This document shows positions 32,944 to 40,456 of a stretch of DNA of 43,262 nt, piece after piece (within the stretch, counting starts at the first letter, position 1; each line of letters starts with the position of its first letter). The translations under genes and the position numbers were made by a program. The notes under the pieces were generated by a model. It ran no database searches, had not been told where the DNA came from, and worked only from the letters and a program-made list of their open reading frames with translations. The DNA comes from a bacterium (GTDB lineage: Bacteria > Verrucomicrobiota > Verrucomicrobiia > Limisphaerales > RI-55), in contig WGOC01000018.1 of NCBI GenBank assembly GCA_016124235.1, positions 1 through 43,262 on the forward strand, written 5' to 3'.

Positions 32944-34392
32944 ATGAGCACTGCCACCGACACGATCGAAGGATTCGTCAAAAAGGAATACAAATACGGC
33001 TTCATTACTGACATTGAGGCCGATAGCGCGCCGCCCGGTTTGAACGAGGAGATTGTCCGCTTCATCTCCGCGAAAAAGCAGGAGCCGGAGTGGTTGCTGG
33101 AATGGCGTCTCAAGGCATACCGCCATTGGCTGACCATGAAGGAGCCGCGTTGGCCACACGTGCAGTATCCGCCGATCAATTATCAGGACATTGTTTATTA
33201 CTCGGCGCCGAAAAGTCCGAAAGACGCGCCAAGGAGCCTCGATGAAGTTGATCCGAAACTGCTCGAAACGTACGAGAAGCTCGGCATTCCGCTTCGCGAA
33301 CGCGAACGTCTGGCCGGCGTGGCGGTGGACGCAGTATTTGATAGCGTGTCTGTCGGTACGACGTTCAAAGAAACTCTCGCAGAAAAGGGCATCATCTTTT
33401 GTTCGATCTCCGAAGCCGTTCGCGAGCATCCCGATCTGGTAAAGAAGTACCTCGGCACGGTCGTGCCGTACACGGACAACTTTTTCGCCGCGCTGAATTC
33501 CGCGGTGTTCACGGATGGATCGTTCTGCTTCATCCCAAAAGGTGTGCGTTGTCCGATGGAGCTTTCGACCTATTTCCGGATCAACGCCGCGAAATCGGGT
33601 CAGTTCGAACGGACATTGATTGTCGCCGAAGAAGGTTCGCACGTGAGCTATCTCGAGGGTTGCACGGCCCCGATGCGCGACGAGAACCAATTGCACGCGG
33701 CGGTGGTCGAACTGGTCGCGTTGGAAAAGGCCGAGATCAAATACTCGACCGTGCAGAACTGGTATCCCGGCGACGAAAACGGCGTTGGCGGCATCTACAA
33801 TTTCGTAACCAAACGTGGTCTCTGCAAAGGCGCGAACTCCAAGATCTCGTGGACGCAGGTCGAGACCGGTTCGGCCATCACGTGGAAATACCCGAGCTGT
33901 GTGTTGCTGGGCGACAATGCCGTCGGCGAATTCTATTCCGTCGCCCTGGCGAATCTGAAGCAACAGGCCGACACCGGCACCAAGATGATTCACATCGGCA
34001 AGAACACCCGCAGCACGATCGTCTCGAAAGGCATTTCGGCCGGTCGAGGTCAGAACAGCTATCGCGGTCTGGTTGAAGTGCGGAAGAGTGCGATCGATGC
34101 GCGCAATTACACACAGTGTGATTCGCTGTTGATTGGCGACCGTTGCGGCGCGCACACGTTTCCTTACATCGACGTTCGCAATACCAGCGCAAGCGTCGAG
34201 CACGAGGCCACGACTTCAAAGATCGGTGAAGACCAGATCTTTTATTGCAACCAGCGCGGCATCTCGACGCAGGACGCGGTGAACATGATCGTCAACGGCT
34301 TCTGCAAGGAAGTGTTCAAGGAGCTGCCGATGGAGTTCGCCGTGGAAGCCCAGAAACTTCTCGGCGTGAGCCTGGAAGGCAGCGTCGGTTGA
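32944..34392 (+). CDS. sufB: Fe-S cluster assembly protein SufB
   Basis: A 482-residue SufB, the core of the SufBC2D scaffold that builds [Fe-S] clusters in the cytoplasm. Family blocks are clear: N-terminal [33 protein letters not shown], and near the C-terminus [15 protein letters not shown], with the cysteine that accepts sulfur (C405 in E. coli). Length is usual. ATG 32944 lies 16 bases after the regulator's stop, which suggests a common transcript. Confidence 0.97.
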   Translation: MSTATDTIEGFVKKEYKYGFITDIEADSAPPGLNEEIVRFISAKKQEPEWLLEWRLKAYRHWLTMKEPRWPHVQYPPINYQDIVYYSAPKSPKDAPRSLDEVDPKLLETYEKLGIPLRERERLAGVAVDAVFDSVSVGTTFKETLAEKGIIFCSISEAVREHPDLVKKYLGTVVPYTDNFFAALNSAVFTDGSFCFIPKGVRCPMELSTYFRINAAKSGQFERTLIVAEEGSHVSYLEGCTAPMRDENQLHAAVVELVALEKAEIKYSTVQNWYPGDENGVGGIYNFVTKRGLCKGANSKISWTQVETGSAITWKYPSCVLLGDNAVGEFYSVALANLKQQADTGTKMIHIGKNTRSTIVSKGISAGRGQNSYRGLVEVRKSAIDARNYTQCDSLLIGDRCGAHTFPYIDVRNTSASVEHEATTSKIGEDQIFYCNQRGISTQDAVNMIVNGFCKEVFKELPMEFAVEAQKLLGVSLEGSVG

Positions 34393-34418
34393 CGAAGCAA
34401 CTGTTTGAAGACGGTTTT

Positions 34419-34453
34419 GAATTCGCGCCAATTGGCGAAATTCGCGTAAAAGC
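34419..34453. repeat. Palindromic word repeat between sufB and sufC
   Basis: It contains the palindrome CGCCAATTGGCG and the words GAATTCGCG and AAATTCGCG. The same element recurs in reverse orientation at 39057-39094, after sufS, with about 30 of 35 bases equal. Confidence 0.6.
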
Positions 34454-34480
34454 TTTTTGAATCAGAAATAGAAAATTGAA

Positions 34481-35251
34481 ATGAGCAAACCACTCCTGGA
34501 AATCAAGAATCTGCACGCCGGTGTTGAAGGCCGGAAGATCCTGAACGGCTTGTCGCTGGAAATGAACGCGGGCGAAGTACACGCGATCATGGGCCCGAAC
34601 GGTAGCGGCAAAAGCACGCTCGCTTCCATCCTCGCCGGCCGCGAGGATTATGAAATCACCGATGGCCAGGTCATTTATCAGGGCGAAGACCTGTTGGAAA
34701 TGGCGCCCGAAGAACGCGCCCACAAAGGTGTGTTTCTGGCGTTCCAATATCCGATCGAAATCCCGGGTGTGAACAGCACTTACTTCCTCAAGGCCGCGCT
34801 CAACGAAAAGCGCAAGGCGAACGGCCAGCCGGAGCTGGATGCCATGGAATTCCTGACGCTCGTGAAGGAAAAAATGAAAGTCGTCGAATTGCCGGAAGAT
34901 TTTCTCAAACGCCCGGTCAACGCTGGATTCTCGGGCGGTGAAAAAAAGCGCAACGAGATTTTCCAGATGGCGGTGCTCGAACCGACGCTCGCGATCCTCG
35001 ACGAAACCGATTCCGGTCTCGACATCGACGCGCTGCGGATCGTCGCCGAAGGTGTGAATCGCTTGAAAACGGCGAACAACGCGCAACTCGTCATCACCCA
35101 TTACCAGCGGTTGTTGAATTACATTGTGCCCGACCAGGTGCACGTGTTGTCGAACGGCCGGATCATCAAGACCGGCGGCAAGGAACTCGCGCTGGAGTTG
35201 GAAGAAAAGGGCTACGACTGGATCACCAAAGGCGACGCTGTCGCCGCCTAA
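34481..35251 (+). CDS. sufC: Fe-S assembly ATPase SufC
   Basis: A 256-residue ABC-type ATPase that powers the SufB-SufD scaffold. Walker A G-P-N-G-S-G-K-S-T (about residue 39), ABC signature S-G-G-E-K-K-R-N-E (about 149), Walker B with L-A-I-L-D-E-T-D-S-G-L-D (about 170) and the switch histidine in V-I-T-H-Y are all intact. Length is typical. The stop abuts the next start (TAAATG), so translation of sufC and sufD is probably coupled. Confidence 0.98.
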   Translation: MSKPLLEIKNLHAGVEGRKILNGLSLEMNAGEVHAIMGPNGSGKSTLASILAGREDYEITDGQVIYQGEDLLEMAPEERAHKGVFLAFQYPIEIPGVNSTYFLKAALNEKRKANGQPELDAMEFLTLVKEKMKVVELPEDFLKRPVNAGFSGGEKKRNEIFQMAVLEPTLAILDETDSGLDIDALRIVAEGVNRLKTANNAQLVITHYQRLLNYIVPDQVHVLSNGRIIKTGGKELALELEEKGYDWITKGDAVAA

Positions 35252-36610
35252 ATGGGGCCTCAAGCCATGACCACCACCATGCCAGAAGTTATTTCTGATA
35301 CGGATCCGCGGCTCACCTCGTTCGATCGATTTGAACGCGACGCTGCGCAACCCAAGTGGCTGCTAAACATTCGCAAGTCCGGGCTCGCGCGCTTTTCGGA
35401 GAATGGATTTCCGACGCTGCTCGATGAGGACTGGCGGTTCACCAACGTGAAGCCGATTGTCGAACTGCCGTTCAAGCCGGTTACCAGTTTGCCGGTTCAG
35501 CTGCCAGCGGCGGCCGATCTGGTGAAATTCCATTTTCTCAAAACCAGCGAAACGTTGCTCGTGTTTGTCGACGGTCATTTCGCGCCGGGTTTGTCGCGGC
35601 TGCCAGCCGCGCAAAAAGGCGTGCTCATCACGAATTTGAAAGACGCGATCACCAAGGTGCCCGAGTTGATTGAGGAGAAGCTGTCGAAGCTCTCAACTGT
35701 CGACGCGAATGGGTTCACCGGCCTGAACACCGCTTACTTTGAGGACGGTGTTTTCGTTCACGTGGCGGCCGGGCAGTCGGTTGATCAGCCGGTTCATGCG
35801 CTCTTCATTTCCACCGGCAGGGAAACGGGTGCGACCTCGCATCCGCGAAACCTGATCATTGTCGACGCATCGGCTCAGCTCACATATTTGGAAAACTTCG
35901 TCAGCCTCGGAAATGCGGCGACCTTTTCCAACGCGGTGAGTGAATTTTTCCTTGGTGACAACGCGAGTGTGGAGCACCTGAAATTTCAGGAGCAGGACGA
36001 GAACGCGTTCCACATTGCCGGTTTGTATTCGGACATTGGACGCGATGCGCGATTCTGGTCGCACTCACTGGCGTTGGGTTCGGCATTGTCGCGCAACAAC
36101 ATTCGCGCCCGACTCAATGGTCCCGGATTGCAGGCCGTGTTGAACGGTCTTTACCTCACGCACCATAAACAGGTCGCCGATCACCACATGTTCGTTGAGC
36201 ACGCGGCGCCGCATTGCGAAAGCCACGAATATTTCAACGGCATTCTCGATGACGAATCGCGCGGCGTGTTTCACGGCCGGATCTTTGTTCATCGCGTCGC
36301 GCAAAAAACAGACGCCAAGCAGACGAACAAGAATCTGCTTTTGTCCGACGACGCGAAGGCCAACACCAAGCCGCAGCTCGAAATCTACGCCGATGACGTG
36401 AAGTGCACGCACGGCGCGACGGTTGGGCAAATGGATGAGAAGGCGATTTTTTATCTGCGCGCTCGTGGGTTGCCTTTGGAAATCGCGCGCCGGATGTTGA
36501 TGCACGCGTTTGCGGGTGAAATCATTGATCGCGTCCAGCACAACGTCATTCGCGAGGAACTCGACCAAATTGTCTGGGACCGCCTCGAAGAAAAACTGGC
36601 AACGACTTAA
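35252..36610 (+). CDS. sufD: Fe-S cluster assembly protein SufD
   Basis: A 452-residue SufD, the partner of SufB in the scaffold. It shares the beta-helix part and carries K-C-T-H-G-A-T-V-G-Q-M-D near the C-terminus, with the histidine implicated in cluster formation (H360 in E. coli), then I-F-Y-L-R-A-R-G. The SufB cysteine of F-Y-C is leucine here, as expected of SufD. The start at 35252 directly follows the sufC stop; the ATG at 35267 is equally possible. Confidence 0.95.
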   Translation: MGPQAMTTTMPEVISDTDPRLTSFDRFERDAAQPKWLLNIRKSGLARFSENGFPTLLDEDWRFTNVKPIVELPFKPVTSLPVQLPAAADLVKFHFLKTSETLLVFVDGHFAPGLSRLPAAQKGVLITNLKDAITKVPELIEEKLSKLSTVDANGFTGLNTAYFEDGVFVHVAAGQSVDQPVHALFISTGRETGATSHPRNLIIVDASAQLTYLENFVSLGNAATFSNAVSEFFLGDNASVEHLKFQEQDENAFHIAGLYSDIGRDARFWSHSLALGSALSRNNIRARLNGPGLQAVLNGLYLTHHKQVADHHMFVEHAAPHCESHEYFNGILDDESRGVFHGRIFVHRVAQKTDAKQTNKNLLLSDDAKANTKPQLEIYADDVKCTHGATVGQMDEKAIFYLRARGLPLEIARRMLMHAFAGEIIDRVQHNVIREELDQIVWDRLEEKLATT

Positions 36611-36613
36611 TTC

Positions 36614-36676
36614 GGTAGGGCGAGGCTCCTGCCGAGCCCAAACTTGGAGAGGGCTCCGCAGGAGCGTCGCCCTACC
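36614..36676. repeat. 26-bp inverted repeat between sufD and sufU
   Basis: Arms 36614-36639 and 36651-36676 are reverse complements at 24 of 26 positions and enclose 11 bases. Each arm starts GGTAGGGCGA and contains GCTCCTGC. In RNA it would form a very stable hairpin inside the suf transcript. Single arms of the same element lie at 39702-39727 and 40367-40392. Confidence 0.8.
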
Positions 36677-36686
36677 GTTGGCAACA

Positions 36687-37133
36687 ATGTTCGATGATCT
36701 GACAGATCTTTATCAGCAGGTGATTCTGGATCACAGCAAGAGTCCACGGAACTTTCGTGTGCTGCCGGATGCCAATCGCCACGCGCAGGGCCAAAATCCG
36801 ATCTGTGGCGACAACATCACGTTATTCCTGAAGATGGATGGCGATCGGGTGGCGGAAGCCACGTTTCAAGGTTCCGGTTGCGCAATCTCAAAAGCGTCGT
36901 CGTCGATCCTGACGGAAACGTTGAAAGGAAAAACGAAAGCCGAGGTGAGGGAGCTTTTTGAAAAAGTTCGCGCGATGGTGACGACCGGCAAAACACCTGA
37001 AGGCGATCTCGGCAAGCTAGCTGTTTTCACCGGTGTTCACAAATTCCCAGCCCGCGTGAAATGCGCGATCCTTCCCTGGCACGCCGCGATGGCGGCCATT
37101 GAGGGCAAGGACGAAACAGTGACGACAGAATAG
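36687..37133 (+). CDS. sufU: SufU-type zinc sulfurtransferase/scaffold
   Basis: A 148-residue SufU. It accepts sulfur from SufS and passes it to the scaffold (known for Gram-positive SufU). The zinc ligands are present: N-P-I-C-G-D-N (Cys and Asp), G-S-G-C-A-I-S and R-V-K-C-A-I-L. The 18-20 residue insertion before the last cysteine that marks SufU against IscU is present (E-G-D-L-G-K-L-A-V-F). ATG 36687 starts M-F-D-D-L-T-D-L-Y, as in relatives. It follows sufD by 76 bases, which are filled by a palindromic repeat. Confidence 0.93.
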   Translation: MFDDLTDLYQQVILDHSKSPRNFRVLPDANRHAQGQNPICGDNITLFLKMDGDRVAEATFQGSGCAISKASSSILTETLKGKTKAEVRELFEKVRAMVTTGKTPEGDLGKLAVFTGVHKFPARVKCAILPWHAAMAAIEGKDETVTTE

Positions 37134-37140
37134 AGTAGGA

Positions 37141-37155
37141 CAGGCATCCTGCCTG
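37141..37155. repeat. Palindrome CAGGCA-TCC-TGCCTG
   Basis: A 15-base palindrome lies in the 33-base gap between sufU and sufT and leaves only 11 bases before the sufT start. The surrounding TAGGACAGG suggests a clipped member of a larger repeat. Confidence 0.5.
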
Positions 37156-37166
37156 GCATTTGAATT

Positions 37167-37721
37167 ATGACTGCAACAGACACAGTTCAACTTTCCCGCG
37201 ACGTCGAGGCGTCGATCGTGCCCGTCGGCACAAAGGTCACACTTTCTCAGGGCGAGGAAGCCCGGATCACGCAGGAACTCGGCGGCAGCTACACCGTGAT
37301 TGTGAACGGCAACATGTTTCGCATTGATGGCAAGGACGCCGACGCGTTGGGCAAGGAGGCCAAAGCGACAAGCATCCGCGCCGGCACGGACAAACCCGCC
37401 ACGGCCGAGGAAGTTGAAAAACACATCTGGGAACAGATGCGCACGGTTTTCGATCCGGAAATTCCGGTGAACATCGTGGACCTCGGACTGATTTACGATT
37501 GCGTCGTCGAGCCGATTCCGGACGGCGATTATCGCGCCAAGGTAAAGATGACATTGACCGCGCCGGGCTGCGGCATGGGACCGGTCCTGCAGCAGGACGT
37601 CCAAAACAAACTGCTTTGCATTGAGGAAATCGACGAAGCGGAGGTCGAGCTCGTGTGGGATCCGCCATGGAATCAAAACATGATGACCGAGGCGGCCAAA
37701 CTGCAACTGGGAATGATGTAG
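37167..37721 (+). CDS. sufT: Putative Fe-S maturation protein SufT (MIP18/DUF59)
   Basis: A 184-residue SufT. The C-terminal MIP18/DUF59 domain shows the family motif D-P-E-I-P-V-N-I-V-D-L-G-L-I-Y (about residue 93) and T-A-P-G-C-G-M-G-P (about 131) with the conserved cysteine. The N-terminal 80 residues (V-P-V-G-T-K-V-T-L, G-S-Y-T-V) are the usual SufT extension. SufT helps mature Fe-S proteins, especially under high demand (known from Staphylococcus). It lies between sufU and sufS. Confidence 0.92.
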   Translation: MTATDTVQLSRDVEASIVPVGTKVTLSQGEEARITQELGGSYTVIVNGNMFRIDGKDADALGKEAKATSIRAGTDKPATAEEVEKHIWEQMRTVFDPEIPVNIVDLGLIYDCVVEPIPDGDYRAKVKMTLTAPGCGMGPVLQQDVQNKLLCIEEIDEAEVELVWDPPWNQNMMTEAAKLQLGMM

Positions 37722-37734
37722 CAGCCACCGACGT

Positions 37735-37800
37735 AACACAGAATAAACACAGATAAAGCCGGGTCGACAAATCCGTGTTCCATCTGTGTTTGATCTGTGG
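37735..37800. repeat. Inverted word repeat between sufT and sufS
   Basis: The left part (37735-37754) repeats AACACAGA two times about 10 bases apart; the right part (37771-37800) carries the reverse words GTGTTCCATCTGTG and TTTGATCTGTGG. The word period is about one helical turn. The last bases overlap a possible GTG start of sufS at 37797. Confidence 0.6.
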
Positions 37801-37808
37801 CTCAAAAA

Positions 37809-39044
37809 ATGGAAGCACTTGAAACCATCGACTGGACGAAGCTGCGGGCGGATTTTCCGATTCTCGACCAGCAGGTTCATGGCAACCCGTTGATCTACTT
37901 CGACAGTGCCGCGTCGTCGCAAAAGCCAAGGCAGGTCATCGATGCCATCGTGCGCTATTACGAGCACGACCACGCAAACGTCCATCGCGGCATTCATGAA
38001 CTCAGCAATCGCGCCACGGCAGCTTACGAAGGCGCCCGCGAACGCACCGCGAAATTCATCAACGCGCCCAGCGCCGACGAAATCATTTTCACGCGCGGCA
38101 CCAGCGAATCGATCAACCTGGTGGCCTCCAGTTGGGGCACGGCGAATCTCGAGCCCGGCGATCAGATTTTGCTCACCGAGATGGAGCACCACAGCAACAT
38201 GGTGCCGTGGCGGTTGATCGCGGAAAAGACTGGTGCCGAAGTGCGCTATCTTCCCGTGACCGGTGACGAAGGGCTGCTCGACCTGGATCGGCTCGACGAG
38301 TTTCTCACACCAAAGGTGAAACTGTTCAGCATGGTCCACATTTCGAACAGCCTGGGGACGATCAATCCGGTCAAGGAATTGTGCGCGCGCGCGCGCGAAC
38401 TGGGCGTCGTCACGCTCGTGGATGGCGCTCAAAGCGCCGGGCACATGCCGGTGGACGTTCAGGATATCGGTTGCGATTTTTATGCATTTTCCGGTCACAA
38501 GATTTGTGGTCCGACGGGCATCGGTGCGTTGTGGGGACGCATGGAATTGCTCGACAAGATGCCGCCGTATCAAGGTGGCGGAGAAATGATCAACGACGTC
38601 AGTTTCGAGCAGATTTCGTTCAAACATCCACCGCACAAATTCGAGGCCGGCACGCCGAACATGGCGGGCGCAATTGGTCTGGCGGCGGCGATGGATTACC
38701 TCGACGCGATTGGGCGCGACGCGATTTTTGAGCACGACCAGGAACTCGCGGAATACGCCTATCAACAACTCGCCGAACTCGAGGGTATCCGTTTGTTTGG
38801 ACCGAGCACAAATCGCGGAGGTCTGGTCGCCTTTGCGCTGGGCGACGTGCACGCGCATGATCTGGTCACGCTGGCTGATCAGAAGGGCATCGCATTGCGC
38901 GGTGGTCATCATTGCACGCAGCCGCTGATGAAGAAACTCGGCGTCACGTCGACGTCGCGCGCGAGCTTCTACTTTTATAACACCAAAGCCGAAGTCGATC
39001 GATTCATCGAGGTGCTGCGAGGAATCCAGAAGTTCTTTTCCTAG
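37809..39044 (+). CDS. sufS: Cysteine desulfurase SufS
   Basis: A 411-residue class V aminotransferase-fold enzyme of the SufS group, which uses PLP to take sulfur from cysteine. The start shows F-P-I-L-D-Q-Q-V-H-G. The PLP histidine is in T-E-M-E-H-H-S-N-M, the Schiff-base lysine in F-S-G-H-K-I-C-G-P-T-G, and the persulfide cysteine in L-R-G-G-H-H-C-T-Q-P, the group II form that needs SufU or SufE. The next-door SufU fits. ATG 37809 is preferred to the GTG at 37797, which lies inside a repeat. Confidence 0.96.
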   Translation: MEALETIDWTKLRADFPILDQQVHGNPLIYFDSAASSQKPRQVIDAIVRYYEHDHANVHRGIHELSNRATAAYEGARERTAKFINAPSADEIIFTRGTSESINLVASSWGTANLEPGDQILLTEMEHHSNMVPWRLIAEKTGAEVRYLPVTGDEGLLDLDRLDEFLTPKVKLFSMVHISNSLGTINPVKELCARARELGVVTLVDGAQSAGHMPVDVQDIGCDFYAFSGHKICGPTGIGALWGRMELLDKMPPYQGGGEMINDVSFEQISFKHPPHKFEAGTPNMAGAIGLAAAMDYLDAIGRDAIFEHDQELAEYAYQQLAELEGIRLFGPSTNRGGLVAFALGDVHAHDLVTLADQKGIALRGGHHCTQPLMKKLGVTSTSRASFYFYNTKAEVDRFIEVLRGIQKFFS

Positions 39045-39056
39045 CCACGGGCGAAT

Positions 39057-39094
39057 GCTTTACGCGAATTTCACAAATTGGCGCTAATTCGCGG
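39057..39094. repeat. Word repeat after sufS, reverse copy of 34419-34453
   Basis: It starts GCTTTACGCGAATTTC and contains AAATTGGCGCTAATTCGC. Read in reverse it matches the sufB-sufC element closely. It ends about 20 bases before the rhodanese-fusion gene. Confidence 0.6.
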
Positions 39095-39114
39095 CATTAG
39101 TGTAAAATGCCTTT

Positions 39115-39660
39115 ATGATGACAACAGAGATTTCAACGGAGTCACCCATGCGGGATGTGCTGGAAGTGTTTCCCGGTGCGCAGCGGGCATTGTTTCGCAA
39201 ATACCATATTGGCGGTTGCAGCAGCTGCGGTTTCTCGCCGGATGAAACGCTGGCCGCATTGTGCGCGCGCAATGGCGGATTGAACGCCGATGACGTGCTC
39301 AAGGAACTTCACGCCAGTCACGAAGAAGACGCGAAGATCCTGGTCGAGCCGAAGGACCTCAAAGCGATGCGAGAGGCCGATCCGGATTTGCGATTGCTCG
39401 ACGTGCGGTCGCGGGAGGAATTCGAGGCGGTGCATATCGCGGGATCGCAGTTGATGTCGCAACCGGTGGTGCAGCAGATTATGGCCGATGGATCGAACGA
39501 CCGGCCGCTGGTCATCATCGATCATCAGGGCAAGACCTGTCTCGATGCGGCGGCGTATTTCATCGGGCACGGTTTGAAAAATGTCCGCGCCCTTCGCGGC
39601 GGTCTGGACGCTTGGTCGCAGGTAGTCGATCCCGGCGTAAGGCGATACAAGCTGGGTTGA
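39115..39660 (+). CDS. DUF1858-like redox domain fused to rhodanese
   Basis: A 181-residue two-domain protein. The N-terminal 65 residues fit the DUF1858/hybrid-cluster-associated redox disulfide type (M-R-D-V-L-E-V-F-P-G-A, then G-G-C-S-S-C-G-F, then L-N-A-D-D-V-L-K-E-L). From about residue 75 there is a rhodanese domain (L-L-D-V-R-S-R-E-E-F-E-A-V-H-I-A-G-S) with the active-site loop H-Q-G-K-T-C-L-D-A-A. It could hold sulfur as a persulfide and pass it on within the SUF locus; this is inference from fold and place. Two adjacent ATGs (39115, 39118) are possible starts. Confidence 0.8.
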   Translation: MMTTEISTESPMRDVLEVFPGAQRALFRKYHIGGCSSCGFSPDETLAALCARNGGLNADDVLKELHASHEEDAKILVEPKDLKAMREADPDLRLLDVRSREEFEAVHIAGSQLMSQPVVQQIMADGSNDRPLVIIDHQGKTCLDAAAYFIGHGLKNVRALRGGLDAWSQVVDPGVRRYKLG

Positions 39661-39663
39661 AGC

Positions 39664-39694
39664 AACCACGAATGGATACCAATCGACACGAATG
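39664..39694. repeat. Outer word repeat, left copy
   Basis: AACCACGAATGG, a 10-base diverged word, then ACACGAATG. The reverse complement of the undiverged 20 bases lies at 40423-40442, on the other side of the gene at 39734. Confidence 0.55.
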
Positions 39695-39701
39695 TCGAAG
39701 T

Positions 39702-39727
39702 GGTAGGGCAAAGCTCCGCTGAGCTTT
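39702..39727. repeat. Inner repeat arm, left copy
   Basis: GGTAGGGCAAAGCTCCGCTG and six further bases. It is a diverged left arm of the 36614-36676 palindrome and stands 6 bases before the gene at 39734. Confidence 0.6.
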
Positions 39728-39733
39728 TAGTAA

Positions 39734-40360
39734 ATGGAACCGAACGTAATACGGCGGAGACGAGTATGGCTTGGAGCAGTGCTGATCTCGGTCGTCTTCG
39801 GCGTCATTGTGTTGTGGATATTCGTGAAGATGAATCCACTGATCTTCAACGAGTCGTTTGTTGAGCACGCCCATTGTATTGTGGCGGCTCAGTCTGTGTT
39901 GCGGATCTATGCCGATGAACATGGTGGTCGCTTTCCGGAAAGTACGAATGGTTTTGGTGATGCCCTGTTGCCTCTTTCCGAAGACGCCGGCTACGCCTTT
40001 ACCGGTCCGATGTTCGACGACAGCGAATTTGTCACGGCGCGACACGACGGCCGCACCGTGGATGAAAGCAAGCTTGGGAGGATTTACATGCAGGGACTAA
40101 GTGAACATTCAAATCCCGCGATTGCACTCTTGTTTGATCGAGTCGCGACGCCTGGCGGGGATCATTGCCATTTGTTCAATCGCCTGTTCGCGCCGTATGG
40201 GCGGGAAGTGCTTGAGCTTGGCGATGGAAAGCTTTTTGTAAGGGACACGGATTGGTACGCTTATGCCACCAATCAAGTCGCATTGTTGGTCGCCCAGGGC
40301 ATTAATCGCAAGACTGCTCAAAGCTATTACGAAATGACGGGGCTGAAATTTGAAGAGTGA
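39734..40360 (+). CDS. Membrane-anchored protein of unknown function
   Basis: 208 residues from ATG 39734. A basic N-terminus (R-R-R-R-V-W) leads to one membrane helix (about 12-31, L-G-A-V-L-I-S-V-V-F-G-V-I-V-L-W) and a soluble, probably periplasmic domain. The segment Y-A-D-E-H-G-G-R-F-P resembles a stretch common in pseudopilin-like proteins of this phylum, but the prepilin-peptidase site is missing. I cannot assign a function. It interrupts an otherwise Fe-S-related gene row and is flanked by nested inverted repeats (39664-39727 and 40367-40442), which suggests that it was inserted there. Confidence 0.7.
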   Translation: MEPNVIRRRRVWLGAVLISVVFGVIVLWIFVKMNPLIFNESFVEHAHCIVAAQSVLRIYADEHGGRFPESTNGFGDALLPLSEDAGYAFTGPMFDDSEFVTARHDGRTVDESKLGRIYMQGLSEHSNPAIALLFDRVATPGGDHCHLFNRLFAPYGREVLELGDGKLFVRDTDWYAYATNQVALLVAQGINRKTAQSYYEMTGLKFEE

Positions 40361-40366
40361 AGAATT

Positions 40367-40392
40367 GGGCTCAGCGGGAGCCTCGCCTTACC
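40367..40392. repeat. Inner repeat arm, right copy
   Basis: The reverse complement starts GGTAAGGCGAGGCTCC and equals the left arm of the 36614-36676 palindrome at 23 of 26 positions. It stands 6 bases after the stop of the gene at 39734, mirroring the 6-base distance on the other side. Confidence 0.65.
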
Positions 40393-40422
40393 ATCTTATC
40401 GAAACAAATTGAATTAGCGTTT

Positions 40423-40442
40423 ATTCGTGTCCATTCGTGGTT
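40423..40442. repeat. Outer word repeat, right copy
   Basis: ATTCGTGTCCATTCGTGGTT, the reverse complement of the word repeat at 39664-39694 without the latter's extra 10-base word. Confidence 0.55.
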
Positions 40443-40456
40443 AAGCTATTCTGACA

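Noticed and set aside
32851..34203. 450-codon minus-strand frame
   Set aside because: It is antisense to sufB, whose identity is certain.
37017..38912. 631-codon minus-strand frame
   Set aside because: It lies opposite sufU, sufT and sufS, which are certain genes; its composition (Arg, His, Phe rich) is that of an antisense shadow.
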